A stretch of 64,000 nucleotides of DNA from Mesostigma viride (GCA_009746045.1 RPFO01000080.1:4260481-4324480); one strand, 5' to 3'; shown: positions 37,481 to 47,531, numbered from the stretch's first letter. Notes: generated by a model from the letters alone, not told the origin. Numbers and translations are program-made.

Positions 37481-40233
37481 TTCCGAGAAAAACCTCAGGC
37501 TTTTGTCGCGGCATACCTTCGGTGTTCCAAGCCGTTCACCGCTCCCCGAAATAGTCTTATGACTCGCTTTTATAGCATTGTGGGTTCGCGTCCGCCATCT
37601 CCGCCGGGTGCTGACACGAGATGTTCGCGCTGAACCTGGACTGCAAGGTCGCCCGCTACCGGTTAGCTGTACGTATTTAGCAAGCTCTGGATGATATTGT
37701 CATTGTTTTGGTGCAGGAAGGTGCTGTGGGGGGGTCTATCTCACCTCTTTACCTAGCTTTCCTCCTCCTAGCTTGACAGCTAAGTTTTCATCAGGAAGTC
37801 ATGCTTGTTGACAAAGCTCGATGGATATAAACCTTGGGATGTGCTGTGAAGGTGTTAGCATGCTTGCTTGAAGAATTGAATGCGTATTTGTGCAAGCCAT
37901 GGACATTTTTTATTAAGGGCAGTAGGTAGCAGCCACGTTCTTATTCAATTGTGTCAGGACGTCTATGTTGCCTTTACTGCACTCTGTCCTAGAGGAGTTT
38001 GATGCCACTGTAGATGACTATGACCAGTGGGGTGGTGAGGATGGGCAGGTGTGCTGGGGTGAGCCTGAAGGGCACCTTGGATCACGTGACCCTTAGGCAA
38101 TCATGCCAGGCTGTGCAGTTTATGGCTTGTGATGTATGGATGCAGCGGGTGAGGCAGGTTGTCGTTGCCGTGGCCTGTGTTAGTGAACTCTATCATCTTT
38201 TAACTTACCCAAAGCCCCCCTAGACCTAAACTGCCTCGCCTTCTTTGAGGGGTTGCCTTCTTTGAGGAGTGCCATGTCTTGAAAGGTTTGTTGGGGCCCT
38301 GGCATTTCAGAGTAGGTTGAGGTGGAGAGGGGTGGCACACTGCTAGGTGATGGCAGGGCCATCCATGTGATGCACCTTACGTTGGGATGGGGACCATGCA
38401 TTTGTTCTTGTTGCTAGCATGGGCAGGGTGAGCGGCTGGGAGTAAGGTGTAAGTGCTACTTGCGCCACTGTCCGAAAGGGGAGCTCCATGCGGTGGGCAA
38501 ACAGCGTTGCAAGCGTACACTTAACACAAATGTGGTCTGATGCACTCAGCTGACCTGCCATTTCTCTTGATGCACCAAACCACACTAAAGGCTTGATATA
38601 GCCGGTAGGAAATGCATGTGCATGCAGTGTCAAAAGCAGAGAGGGACATTGTTAGCACATGAGTGTGATTGTAAACTGATGAGTGTGAGCCTCCCCGTGC
38701 CATCTTATGCATTTTACACCTATTTTTGGCAATCCCCCATCATGCCGCAGTTATGCACCGCCTATGCAAGGGGGATGAATAGACAGTTATAGGTGTGTTG
38801 AGGGATGAGATAAGGGTAAACATGAGGAGCCATGCAGGCTAAAAAGGAAGGGCGATGTCAACAGTGTGTTTGCCCAGATTTTGATGTCAGGAGGGGCTGA
38901 AAGATCAGTGGCCACGATAAACCTAGGTGGATTACATGAGAGATGACACGACCATGAGAGGGTGGTAGATGAGTTCAACTGAGAAGAGCTAGCATTACAT
39001 GCACAGATTCTTAATGACCTATGGACTGTCCAAGGGTTGGAGTTCAGTGCACGTTCCAAAGACTATGATGAGCATGACGATGATGGCAAGGGGGCGGGGG
39101 GGCGCAATTAGGACAGGCACTGATGCAGAATTATGTTGTACAGCAGCTAGGTGCTGAGCTCAATTGAATAGCAGCCCAAGCCACTGCTGTCCTTGATTGC
39201 GCTTTGTATTTCCATGTAGCAGAGAGGCACCTGGCAGATATATATTTGGATTAGCTGCTATAAGACACGCACAGCAGGGGTGCCCAGCAGAGTGGGCCAA
39301 GTACTGCAAAGGAGATTGTGTGTGCTGCCGAGCGGGGCCCGTTTAGAAAAGAGACTGGTCAGCCGACAGGCACGACTGGTCAGCCAAGCTCCCCTTCTTG
39401 AGGCTTGTAGGCACTATGGTGCTTGTTCCGAATGCCAGCATCTACTGTGATTGATGGTGATTTTGTCCCTTGATGATCGCTTTTTTAGTCTGTGTTGGCT
39501 AATGTATCCAGCCCCAGTGGCATGTATATGAATCCCATGACAGCCATGACGATAATTGAGTGAAGAATGCAAAGTTTTCCAAGACAATGGCGCAGAATAT
39601 GGAGTATTTTTGCAAAAATCGCTCTATTTCTGCTTGCATCCGTCACTTTTAGTGGGCCGGCAGTGGTCCTAATATCAAAGAGACAACCAGCGCAGGCCAG
39701 AAATCGGGAGAATCCGGACCATGGTAGCTCGAGCCTGCCGTTATCTTTTCCGCGTTTTCGAGTCGTTCAGGATGATGAAGATGAATGGTGATGGAAATGT
39801 GTATCCTTGTGCATTGAAATTATGGCTGGCTTACGTGTGGAGCGACTAGATGACCTAGACGGTGGGGCCGGAAACAGCATGCTTGATCAGGGCGTGTGTT
39901 TCTAGCCTAACTGGCCGGGAGTGTCTAGTGGTGAGCACCATTGCTGCGATCGCTCTCCCACCATTTACGAGGAAATACCCGCAAATGGAAAACCACTGAA
40001 AAGGTCTATAGCTAGTCAGTCATCACGTTAGCCATGCCATGATTCCAAACGTCCAAGAACTGCACACGGTGCAAAGGCAAAAAGCCGGAGGACAGCACTT
40101 TCAAATGTGCGGCGGGAACCAAAAGCCCGCGGATGCCAGAAAACATCGTGTTGCGGCAGCGACGCGACGATGTGGACAACGAATCCAGTGCCAAGCTCGG
40201 AACGGCCGCAAAGGAGATCTGGCATCACAGGGT
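37481..40233. other. Interior of the 7.78-kb element, possible small exons only
   Basis: No gene can be supported. Two short exon-like pieces were seen on the plus strand: ATGTTCGCGCTGAACCTGG at 37621 with a possible GTACGT donor, and 37995-38049 (acceptor CTGTCCTAG, coding EFDATVDDYDQWGGEDGQ, donor GTGTGC). Their phases do not obviously fit each other. Remaining ORFs lack motifs. Confidence 0.3.
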
Positions 40234-41361
40234 TCAGATGTGCGGAGATACTATGCGATCCAGCCGGTCCACGACCTGTTTGTAGAGCTTGTGCCAAGGG
40301 GCAGCACCGAACAGATGTGGGTGACGTTGCAAAAAACATCGGACTTGTCGGAGCATAATGGCTCGGTCATAGTCTTTGACCAATAAACGCTGCAAGAGTT
40401 CAACAAGAGTCGTGATGAAATCAACACGATAAGAACAAAGACGGGAAAAACGATGTAACTGAGAAAGAACAACACCATATTTTGCTGTGTGGGAAAGGAG
40501 ACTGTGAATATCGGGGTAACGAATAAAAGGAATTTGCTGGTATTTAGGATCCTTGCGCTTATCATAGACAGCCGTACGCCAGCCCTTCTTGTTATGGGTA
40601 ATGTTAAGATCGAGGTAATTGCAATGAGTATCCTCCGACGTAAGCTTTAATGTGAGGGACGCTTGCGGGTAGATGCCAGGCAGACCAGCGGTGATATACA
40701 AATGGGTTGCGAAATCAGGGTTGTCGAAAGCGATGACATCATCAATGTATCGACATGTATGGATAAAACGCCTGATGAGAACATCATCGTTTGAGGTAAT
40801 GAGATTCTCCATGAATGCAAGCTCATAAGTGTATAGATAGAGGTTTGCAAGGAGCCCGGCACAGTTAGTGCCCATAGGGATGCCGATAGCTTGTTGGTAT
40901 ACATTGCCCGCAAAACAGATGAAGGTGTTATCAACAAGATAAGAGATCCAATGGACAAGGTCAGCCTTCGTGATAATATAATTATAACCATCCCGCACGA
41001 TAGCACCTGCCGCGATCCCTGAGAGCCACGTTGCCGTGGGCTTGGTCTGAGAAACACGCACGTGCAGGTGGTTGCGCCCGTGAGGCCTACGTGCATACAG
41101 ACGAGTAAGGAGGCTATCTAGACGGGCTTTCAAATCGTGCAAATCTAGTGTGGTATATAGAGTGGTGAAATCATAGGTGGCTATGGGCATAGGTATACGT
41201 TTCTCTGCTGCTGTCTTAGAACGGCTAAGGGCGGCAAGGCGTAGGCGTACTTGGGCTGAGTCTATGTCCAACTTGTGTTCTAGTGTAAATTCAAGTATTG
41301 TGCTATTAATGTGACGAATTCTGGCATGATTGGGCCGCATATGTGCTGGCAGGGGCTTCAT
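40234..41361 (-). CDS. Penelope-like element reverse transcriptase (375 codons, N-terminally incomplete)
   Basis: The ORF shows Penelope-type RT motifs in order: box A YDFTTLYTTL (about residues 63-72), AIGIPMGTNCAGLLANLYL with the IPMG motif (about 157-175), the catalytic box RYIDDVIAFDN (about 205-215) and NYLDLNITHNKKGW after it. The RT core is uninterrupted, unlike the LINEs nearby. The N-terminal RT region and any GIY-YIG endonuclease are absent: nothing upstream on the minus strand (41362-41655) or downstream resembles one. The copy is therefore 5'-truncated or belongs to an endonuclease-lacking branch. In green algae a branch with the endonuclease at the N-terminus is known, which would fit loss by 5' truncation. 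It lies inside the 7.78-kb element. Confidence 0.75.
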   Translation of the reverse strand: MKPLPAHMRPNHARIRHINSTILEFTLEHKLDIDSAQVRLRLAALSRSKTAAEKRIPMPIATYDFTTLYTTLDLHDLKARLDSLLTRLYARRPHGRNHLHVRVSQTKPTATWLSGIAAGAIVRDGYNYIITKADLVHWISYLVDNTFICFAGNVYQQAIGIPMGTNCAGLLANLYLYTYELAFMENLITSNDDVLIRRFIHTCRYIDDVIAFDNPDFATHLYITAGLPGIYPQASLTLKLTSEDTHCNYLDLNITHNKKGWRTAVYDKRKDPKYQQIPFIRYPDIHSLLSHTAKYGVVLSQLHRFSRLCSYRVDFITTLVELLQRLLVKDYDRAIMLRQVRCFLQRHPHLFGAAPWHKLYKQVVDRLDRIVSPHI

Positions 41362-41659
41362 AAGTTTGAAAATAATGCACTAAAACGGTGCTTTGGCTCA
41401 TGTATGCCAGAATTATAGCACATAGTTTGGTCCTACATTGCATACTTAAGGGCGGTTTTTGTCTTTGGATATAAATTAATAAGCATGACCATTTCCAGCT
41501 GAATTGGACTACATTTACCACTTGTGTGTGGCTGCTATGCCTCCTTATGCCTGGAAAACATCGTTTTTTGCACTTTTCCACGTCACGGTTTGATGCTAAA
41601 AATAGGTCAGTTGGCCCCCCAATTTATGTGATGTGAACAGGGTCCTAGGGGGACCTTAA

Positions 41660-43001
41660 CCCATGGTCCGCCAGCACTTTTTTTGGTTTTTTGACCCCTG
41701 AGAATGAAAAAAATCATAACTCCTAGACCACAACTCCAAATACCCTCAACCCCGGTACTAGGAATATCTACACTTCAAGGGCTTTCAGAATATGCAATAA
41801 TACCATTGGTATATCAAGGCATTTGGATAATAGCTCCAACCAAAGTTGGCCAAAAGACGATCGTTTCCGTGCAAGAAAAAGTACACCCCCCCATTTTTCT
41901 CAGGGGGGGGTCAGAAACCTCAATACCAACATTGGACAATTTAGTTGGATAGTCCAATGGTGCTTTCCTTTGGTCAAACCACCCGGACACCCCAATTGAC
42001 ATGTATAATGCTCGCGTGTACATGTGTGGCTTACGCGCGCGCAAACAGCCAACTATGCCTTGCTATACAATTATGCAATATAAATGACCACAATAGAGTG
42101 CCAAACCTGCTGGAATCCAAACATGACGCCAACTTGCCATCACTGAACGATATCCCCCAAAGAGGTGCCACAAATTGTGCACCATAATGGCTAATACCCC
42201 TCCTAGAGCAGGCATGGAAAGCTGTTGCAATAACCACTATCCTACTCATCAAAAGACATGTAAGAACGTACGAGTTTCCCTGCAAACAACGTGCAAACGC
42301 ACTGCCGTACCTGCCTCGATCATGACCTGGCCGGGTTCCGCTGGCCGGCATGCTCATACGTCACGTATGCAGCTACTAGTGGGAGAGGCGGCCATAGCCG
42401 CTCTATCCATGCATCCGTCATCATTACCATGTTGAAGATATGTGCAAAGATGACGTCTAACGCTTCCACGTTCCCAGCAAATGGCGCAGCGGACTTTCGT
42501 AAAGACGCGGGAGGCCCAGGCAGACGGAAACTCCCAAGAACCAAAGGAAACCGGCGATACCAAACGGGAAGTCTCGTCTGACAGTGACTACCAAGACAGA
42601 GGTAATAGCCACTGCGTGTTTCCTCAACAGCATACATCTGATCATTCTTGACGTACCAAAATAATGCATCATCGTTCAGGGGTCATCATCTGACCAATTT
42701 CACGCCGCGGAACCCTAAATTGCCACAAAATGGCACACTGACAGCCATATCTCGCTATGCGCGCGCGCAACGGTAAAAAATGTTAGCAAAAGTCACGTGA
42801 CTGCCTGCAAGAAAGTGGTGGTATTTACTGGGCTATGGAGCAATTACCTACCCAACCTAAGCATTTTCATTCACGTTGGGTCTGCCCCGACCGGCCGGAC
42901 ATATTTACGTTACGTCACTTACGTCGGAGGTCACGGAATTACGCGTTACATTTACGTTACGTGAGTTGTGGTCCAAATGGACCGCATCGGCGGACCATGG
43001 G
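41660..43001. mobile_element. 1.34-kb TTAA-flanked non-autonomous element
   Basis: TTAA at 41656-41659 and 43002-43005 flanks a perfect 13-bp inverted repeat, CCCATGGTCCGCC at each end. The CCC start and TTAA site resemble piggyBac-type ends and differ from the GGGGA ends of the Kolobok-like family here. No transposase ORF was recognised; the short ORFs inside (such as 42031-42672 on the minus strand) show no domain. Confidence 0.6.
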
Positions 43002-43089
43002 TTAAGTCCAGAAAGGCACCCCGATCTGACTATATGTGTGGGAGATATGACCCCATGTAACAAAAAAGGCCGTTTTTAGGTGATGTGCG

Positions 43090-43141
43090 ACAGGACGCAA
43101 CCCTGCCAGACGCCGGTCTGCAGTGGGCAGGGCGGGGTAAT
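43090..43141 (-). pseudogene. Split LINE, 5' piece
   Basis: Minus-strand coding PPCPLQTGVWQGCVLS corresponds to PPFPLHHGVWQGCVLS of the second LINE. It continues at 35302 once the 7.78-kb element is removed. Upstream the match stops near 43141, so the LINE was already 5'-truncated. Confidence 0.7.
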
Positions 43142-43188
43142 GCCGTGTTGTTAGCCTATAAACTGGAACATTCATAACCCGCAGTCTC

Positions 43189-43603
43189 GTATTAATTAAT
43201 TAATTAGACTCGTGCTCCCGTTGGGGAGTCACGGAGCATTAACCGCGATGGATGGATGGATGGGTGCAAACAGGCCTACCGGTCTAATCTATCTACATCG
43301 GCTACATACGACATCTATCTAACAGCATTCTAACTACAACATCTATCTAGGCAGCCGCACGCTACCCTGGGGGAGCAATATGGCGTGCCTCCCACGGGAT
43401 TGCACACGCGGGCGCTTCCCCACTGGGGGGGGCTCGTTGTCCTCTATGACCTGGGCCCACTTGGCCTTGTCCATCATCTTCTTCCAAATCACAGAGAGGC
43501 CTAGGCCCCCCATGTCCTCTACTAGCTGTTCTTTGAAGGTGCGGGCCTTGCGGCGTCTAACATCACTGCAGTCTCGTATGAATGTACATAAACAACTGGC
43601 CAC
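43189..43603 (-). pseudogene. LINE 3' end with C-terminal coding and tail
   Basis: The minus-strand ORF 43603-43343 ends with VIWKKMMDKAKWAQVIEDNE and PPPVGKRPR, similar to RLWTAMQDKTRWKKIV...PDPVGKPP of the LINE at 36 kb. A 3' untranslated part follows with GATGGATGGATGG and the ACTCCCCAACGGGAGCACGAG block, then a (TTAA)n tail at 43189-43205. Its 3' part is an inverted copy of 47110-47262. Confidence 0.65.
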
Positions 43604-43757
43604 ATAAGTGCTTGAAAGTGTCCGCTAGCTATCCTTTTGCTATGAGGAAGCTTTAAGGGGACGGGACATGCCCGAATTTTTTGGCGCCAAAAAATTCGCG
43701 CCGGAACCGAACCTAAAATTTCACGTGCACGGAAAAATTGAGCAAGACGAAGGTGCG

Positions 43758-44102
43758 ATGGCGGCCGTGATTGACGATCAGGCTCTAGAAGACGCGGCTA
43801 TTCAGGCCATTGTAGCTTGGAAAAATAAAAATGGGTATGCTACTTTTGATGTTGAACAAATCGTGTCGCGGGAACAGCTAATTATTCTCGGCTCGGCCGG
43901 CAGAAATCACACCCCTCCCAAGGAGGTCACGGACTCGAATAATAAGTTTAGAAACGCAGCATATCGCTGGTTTGCTGCGAAAATTGGGTGGAGCGAGCCA
44001 GACGGGAGTGCCAAAGAGCTGCCCGAAGAAATTTACAAAATTATTCGCGCTCGTTTTCCAGATGCCGCGTACGTGGGCTTCATACCCACGTCCGACAGAT
44101 AA
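43758..44102 (+). CDS. ORF1 of the Kolobok-like transposon, unknown function
   Basis: A 114-codon ORF that ends 46 bp before the transposase start. An in-frame ATG exists at 43668, but that lies within the terminal repeat. The ATG at 43758 is preferred because ATGGCG occurs about 100-120 bp from the terminus in all three related elements. The product is small, mixed-charge and helix-prone (DQALEDAAIQAIVAWKNK, then KFRNAAYRWFAAKIGW). No domain is recognised; the helical layout might suit a DNA-binding or accessory role, which is inference. The related elements at 3080 and 31586 have an early stop here. Confidence 0.6.
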   Translation: MAAVIDDQALEDAAIQAIVAWKNKNGYATFDVEQIVSREQLIILGSAGRNHTPPKEVTDSNNKFRNAAYRWFAAKIGWSEPDGSAKELPEEIYKIIRARFPDAAYVGFIPTSDR

Positions 44103-44148
44103 CTGGTTTTTTTCGTGCAATATATAACTACTCCCGCAAACAGTAGAA

Positions 44149-46584
44149 ATGCCGAATCCCGGCAAAGGTGCAGGGGCGCAGCGGTCACGGCGACTTTTAA
44201 AGGAGACATCCGCTGCGTGGTTAGGCAGCAATTTTGAGGCAGCAGCAACGCCGCAACGCAGGGGCAGGGGGCGCCCTCGCGGCTCGACGAAAGAGAAAGG
44301 GCCAGGTCGGCGGCGCACACAGTCGAATAAAAAGACGCGCAAGGCATCAATTACAAGCGTCAGCCCAGCAACACCAGCAACTGGATCGACCCCTGGCAGC
44401 GAGGGTGGTGCGCCAGTAACGCCGTCGAGCAGTGGGCGCAAAAGAAAGGCACCGGAGTTGTATGGTCCATCGCCCAAGAAGGTGGACGCGCGAGGCCATC
44501 ACGCCAAGGTACACACCTCGCATCAAACTGTGCCTGCCCCTGCTCGCGGCCAGCCGTTTGAGATGCCTCGTTTGCTGGTGGATGCCCACAACCTTGAGGC
44601 CATTCTTGGTGCCATGGCATGCCCCTCTTGCAAGCTGTGCACTGTCAAGATAGGAGAACCAGAGCTGCACGCGACTGCTGATCGTGGCAGCCCATCTTCT
44701 GTAGTGCTTTGGTGCACTAATAGCAGCTGCACGGGGGTAGATGGCGGGCCATGGTGGTGTACCAAAGACATCCTCTCCCCTAATTCTGACCTGAGGCCGG
44801 GTGTGGATCGCAACATGCTCAACAGCCTCATGGCAGTGGCTGGGGTGTTGTTTGGTATCAGCCAGCCCGTGCTTGTGCGGCTAGCCACGCTCCTAGGGCT
44901 GAGGTGCACCACTGGGCATAGCACGTGGCGCAAGGATGTCGCAGCTGCCACGTCTATTGTCAAGGAGCACCTGCATGATCAGCTAATGGAGAATAGGGAG
45001 ACGGTGCGGGCATGGGAGCAGGAGCACAAGCGCTTTGATGTAGATGGGGAGGGGAGGCAGGGCTGCCGCCTGACGCTGGATGGGTCATGGCCCAACCGGG
45101 GTTTTGCATCCCCCTTTGGCCAGCAGTCGGTAATTCACGATGGCACTGGGCTGTGTGTGGGGCACCATGTCTCTGGCAAGTGGTGTCAGGTCTGCGAGGT
45201 GGCCAGCAAGGCAGGCAAGGAGCCCGGGCCCCATGTGTGCTATCTCAACCACACAGGCAGCAGTAGAAGCATGGAAGGGGAGGGGGCTGTCTTCTTGCTG
45301 CGTGACCTGGCATCCACGGTTGCAGGCATCAGCACGGGGCAGGTGGTGCACAGGGAGGAGGGGGCAGCAGGGGAGGAGGGGGCAGCAGGGGAGGAGGGGG
45401 CAGGAGGGGAGAAGGAGGTGCTGCCAAAGCCAATGGCACAACGCTTGTACGCTGCTGAGGTGGTTAGCGATGGTGACACCACCTGGTTTGCACGGGTCAA
45501 AGAGGACGAGTTCCTCGCAGAGGCAGGCCTCATCCCCGAGAAGAAGGAAGACATCAATCACTTGGGGGGGTGTTTGTACAATGCACTGACTAAGCTCAAG
45601 AAGGAGCACCTGGGCAAGCTCAGGGGGGTGCTAGATGACCCCACAGTGAACTCCATGTGTTATTCCTTCCGCACGTGCATCCATGCCAACGGGCACATGG
45701 GGGCAGTCCACCTCAAGGGGGCACTAGGCAACGCACTGCTGCACTACTTTAACAAGCACGACGAGTGTGAGCAGTGGCCTAACTATGTGCGGCAAGCGGA
45801 TCCAAGCAAGCCGCATGTTGAGCAGCAGTGGTGTGGCTCTGTGGTGGGGGACACAACGCCCGGGTGGGGTGGGACCACGTGGCTGCCCGTCGCGGCGAGC
45901 ACGCCGCAGGGGGTGACGGTGGATGTGCTGGGGCTGGTCAAGGCTGTCTGGGCCAAGTACACCACGATGGAGATTCTAGAGGCCTGCACCCACGATGCCA
46001 GCAGCAACAGGAATGAGTTCCTGCACTCCCAGCAGATCAGGGCTGTCCCCGGTGGGAAGGGCGGGTTTGGGGCAGGGCTGTACCCAGGTGCATGCGCGGT
46101 GGGCATACTGCACGTGCAGCACGGTGAACAGTGGTGGCTAGAGGATGCAGAGGAACTGGGTGTGACAGTGACCCCCGCTGTCGAGGCGCAGCTGGGGACC
46201 ATCATCACCAAGAGGGAGTGGCAGCAGCAGCTCAAGGGGCAGCATGACTGGAAGCGGCGCAAGATGAAAAGGAAGTTAGAGAAGAAGAAAAGGCACTGGA
46301 AGGAGGGCAAGCAGGACCGGTGCACATACAGCAAGGGGGTGCACTATGAGGAGGGGGGGGCAGGGGATGAGGATGGGGATGACATGGATGTTGATGCTAG
46401 ACTGTGCATGTTCTGCGGTGGCCCCACACACACAACTCACAACCCCTTCCTCATCTGTGGTGGCACCGATTGTGTGCAGGGGGCCCACATGCTGTGCACC
46501 GGTCTCACCCTCGAAAGTGTGCCAAAGGGGGAGTGGTACTGCCAGGACTGCGACCCTGGGGAGGCCTTTAGTGATGATGAATGA
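44149..46584 (+). CDS. Kolobok-like transposase with C-terminal PHD finger (811 aa)
   Basis: It would cut and reinsert its own element at TTAA sites in the nucleus. The N-terminal 140 residues are basic, Pro/Ser-rich and likely disordered, with AT-hook-like RGRGRPRGS near residue 40. A CxxC-type segment follows (ACPSCKLC, residues about 157-164). The DDE core resembles the Mutator-like transposase domain family: D311 in LTLDGSWPNRGFASPFG, conserved HVCYLNHTGSSRSMEGEGAV, D441/D443 in VVSDGDTTWF, LGGCLYNALTKLKKE, and E623 in SSNRNEFLHS. A run of EEGAAGEEGAAG repeats lies between the first two catalytic parts. A basic stretch near residues 705-725 precedes a C4HC3 PHD finger (C753, C756 to about C803). 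PHD fingers commonly read histone tails, so the finger may guide target choice; that is inference. The ORF is uninterrupted, so the element may be recent or active. Confidence 0.8.
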   Translation: MPNPGKGAGAQRSRRLLKETSAAWLGSNFEAAATPQRRGRGRPRGSTKEKGPGRRRTQSNKKTRKASITSVSPATPATGSTPGSEGGAPVTPSSSGRKRKAPELYGPSPKKVDARGHHAKVHTSHQTVPAPARGQPFEMPRLLVDAHNLEAILGAMACPSCKLCTVKIGEPELHATADRGSPSSVVLWCTNSSCTGVDGGPWWCTKDILSPNSDLRPGVDRNMLNSLMAVAGVLFGISQPVLVRLATLLGLRCTTGHSTWRKDVAAATSIVKEHLHDQLMENRETVRAWEQEHKRFDVDGEGRQGCRLTLDGSWPNRGFASPFGQQSVIHDGTGLCVGHHVSGKWCQVCEVASKAGKEPGPHVCYLNHTGSSRSMEGEGAVFLLRDLASTVAGISTGQVVHREEGAAGEEGAAGEEGAGGEKEVLPKPMAQRLYAAEVVSDGDTTWFARVKEDEFLAEAGLIPEKKEDINHLGGCLYNALTKLKKEHLGKLRGVLDDPTVNSMCYSFRTCIHANGHMGAVHLKGALGNALLHYFNKHDECEQWPNYVRQADPSKPHVEQQWCGSVVGDTTPGWGGTTWLPVAASTPQGVTVDVLGLVKAVWAKYTTMEILEACTHDASSNRNEFLHSQQIRAVPGGKGGFGAGLYPGACAVGILHVQHGEQWWLEDAEELGVTVTPAVEAQLGTIITKREWQQQLKGQHDWKRRKMKRKLEKKKRHWKEGKQDRCTYSKGVHYEEGGAGDEDGDDMDVDARLCMFCGGPTHTTHNPFLICGGTDCVQGAHMLCTGLTLESVPKGEWYCQDCDPGEAFSDDE

Positions 46585-47105
46585 GCTTTTTCCTAGTGTC
46601 TGGCGCTGCCACGTGGCAATCTAGGAATATCCATCAAATAGGGCTGCGCTTGTCAGAATGACCTGAAAATTTGGGGCTGCATGTCCCCCCCTCTCTAGTA
46701 TTTGAAAATATAAGATATGGCATGATTCCATGTGTTTATGATTTGTTTTATTTTTTTTTGTTTAAAAAAGGACCCTTTTTGCGGGAAAATCCATCAATGT
46801 GTCTAAACATCATTATTTTGTGCTCAAAATTAGGCAGGCTTTCTGAAAAGTGGGGGAACTATATGGAAATATATGATTTGGTCCAAATATGTTTGCCCAT
46901 TGTCCTAGGGAAATTATGCCAAAAGTAGCGTCTTTTTCTATTTTTAGCGCGTAACCGGCATCTGGTGGGGGCTAGTACCCCCCCCAAGTGGTTGGAAAAT
47001 TTTTTTTTAATCATATTTATGGTTCCCAACCATAATTGGATTTTTAGCACATGCATAGGTATGGTTTCCAGAAAAGTGCCCTTTAGGCATATCCCCTCCC
47101 CTTAA

Positions 47106-47262
47106 ATTGTACTTGTAGTTAGAATGTTAGATAGATGTAGTATGTAGCCAATGTAGATAGATTAGACCGGTAGGAATGTGTGCACCCATCCATCCATCCA
47201 TCGGGGTTAATGCTCCGTGACTCCCCAACGGGAGCACGAGTGTAATTAATTAATTAATTAAT
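47106..47262 (+). pseudogene. LINE 3' untranslated end and tail, plus strand
   Basis: About 150 bp that are the reverse complement of about 43189-43340: GTAGTTAGAATG, TAGATTAGACCGGTAGG, (CATC)n, then CTCCCCAACGGGAGCACGAG and a (TTAA)n tail. It begins directly at the TTAA of the Kolobok-like element. No coding part remains. Confidence 0.65.
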
Positions 47263-47269
47263 TAAATTG

Positions 47270-47455
47270 TACCCACAGTAGTTGCTAGACTCTCCCAGTG
47301 AGCAGCGAACCTGTGGCTTGCCTTTCAATCAAGGTAATGAGAGAAGGCGGTGTTCCCTGCCCCCTCCTTGCTCTGCATCAATCAGTGATGAAAGGTACCC
47401 ATACTCGACAAATCTCCCAATGGAGGCGCGTGAATGAATGCATATTTGTTCTTAG
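47270..47455. repeat. Dispersed short repeat with (GAAT)n end, copy
   Basis: Shares blocks TTGCTAGACTCTCCCAGTGAGCA-like start, CCTTTC-rich middle, GAAAGGTACC, and GGAGGCGCGTGAATGAATG-like end with 59355-59560; part also matches 28665-28760. The microsatellite-type end suggests a SINE-like element. Confidence 0.6.
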
Positions 47456-47531
47456 AAAATGCCCCAAAACAAAGGCAGCATCCAGTAGCTTACGCCCGAT
47501 ATGTGGCTCCCCAATGGGAATGCGTTTATAA

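Larger units (their letters stand above)
35305..43087. mobile_element. 7.78-kb terminal-inverted-repeat element inserted in the LINE
   Basis: The left end reads CACATCACCTAAAATCGGTC and the right end, reverse-complemented, CACATCACCTAAAAACGGCC. The first 14 bp are identical and similarity continues patchily. CG stands on both sides (35303-35304, 43088-43089). Removing the element and one CG restores LINE sequence AACAGGTACGGCGACAGGAC, which aligns without gap to AACAGGTATGGGGACAGGAC in the second LINE. The CAC start and 2-bp duplication recall CACTA/EnSpm-type elements, but no transposase was recognised. It contains a LINE, a Penelope-like RT and a TTAA-flanked element. Confidence 0.7.
43657..47101 (+). 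mobile_element. Kolobok-like DNA transposon, apparently intact
   Basis: TTAA lies on both sides (43653-43656, 47102-47105). Ends: GGGGACGGGACATG left and, reverse-complemented, GGGGAGGGGATATG right. A subterminal hairpin (CCGAATTTTTTGGC / GCCAAAAAATTCG) lies 15-45 bp inside the left end. The element carries two plus-strand ORFs: a 114-codon ORF1 and an 811-codon transposase with a DDE triad and PHD finger. No stop or frame shift was seen in either. It stands between two LINE 3' ends in opposite orientations. Kolobok is the best fit because of the TTAA duplication and the transposase motifs. Confidence 0.8.

Noticed and set aside
37621-38049. Possible host gene with exons MFALNLDCK... and EFDATVDDYDQWGG...
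   Set aside because: The exon phases do not clearly fit and no family is recognised; kept only as a remark.
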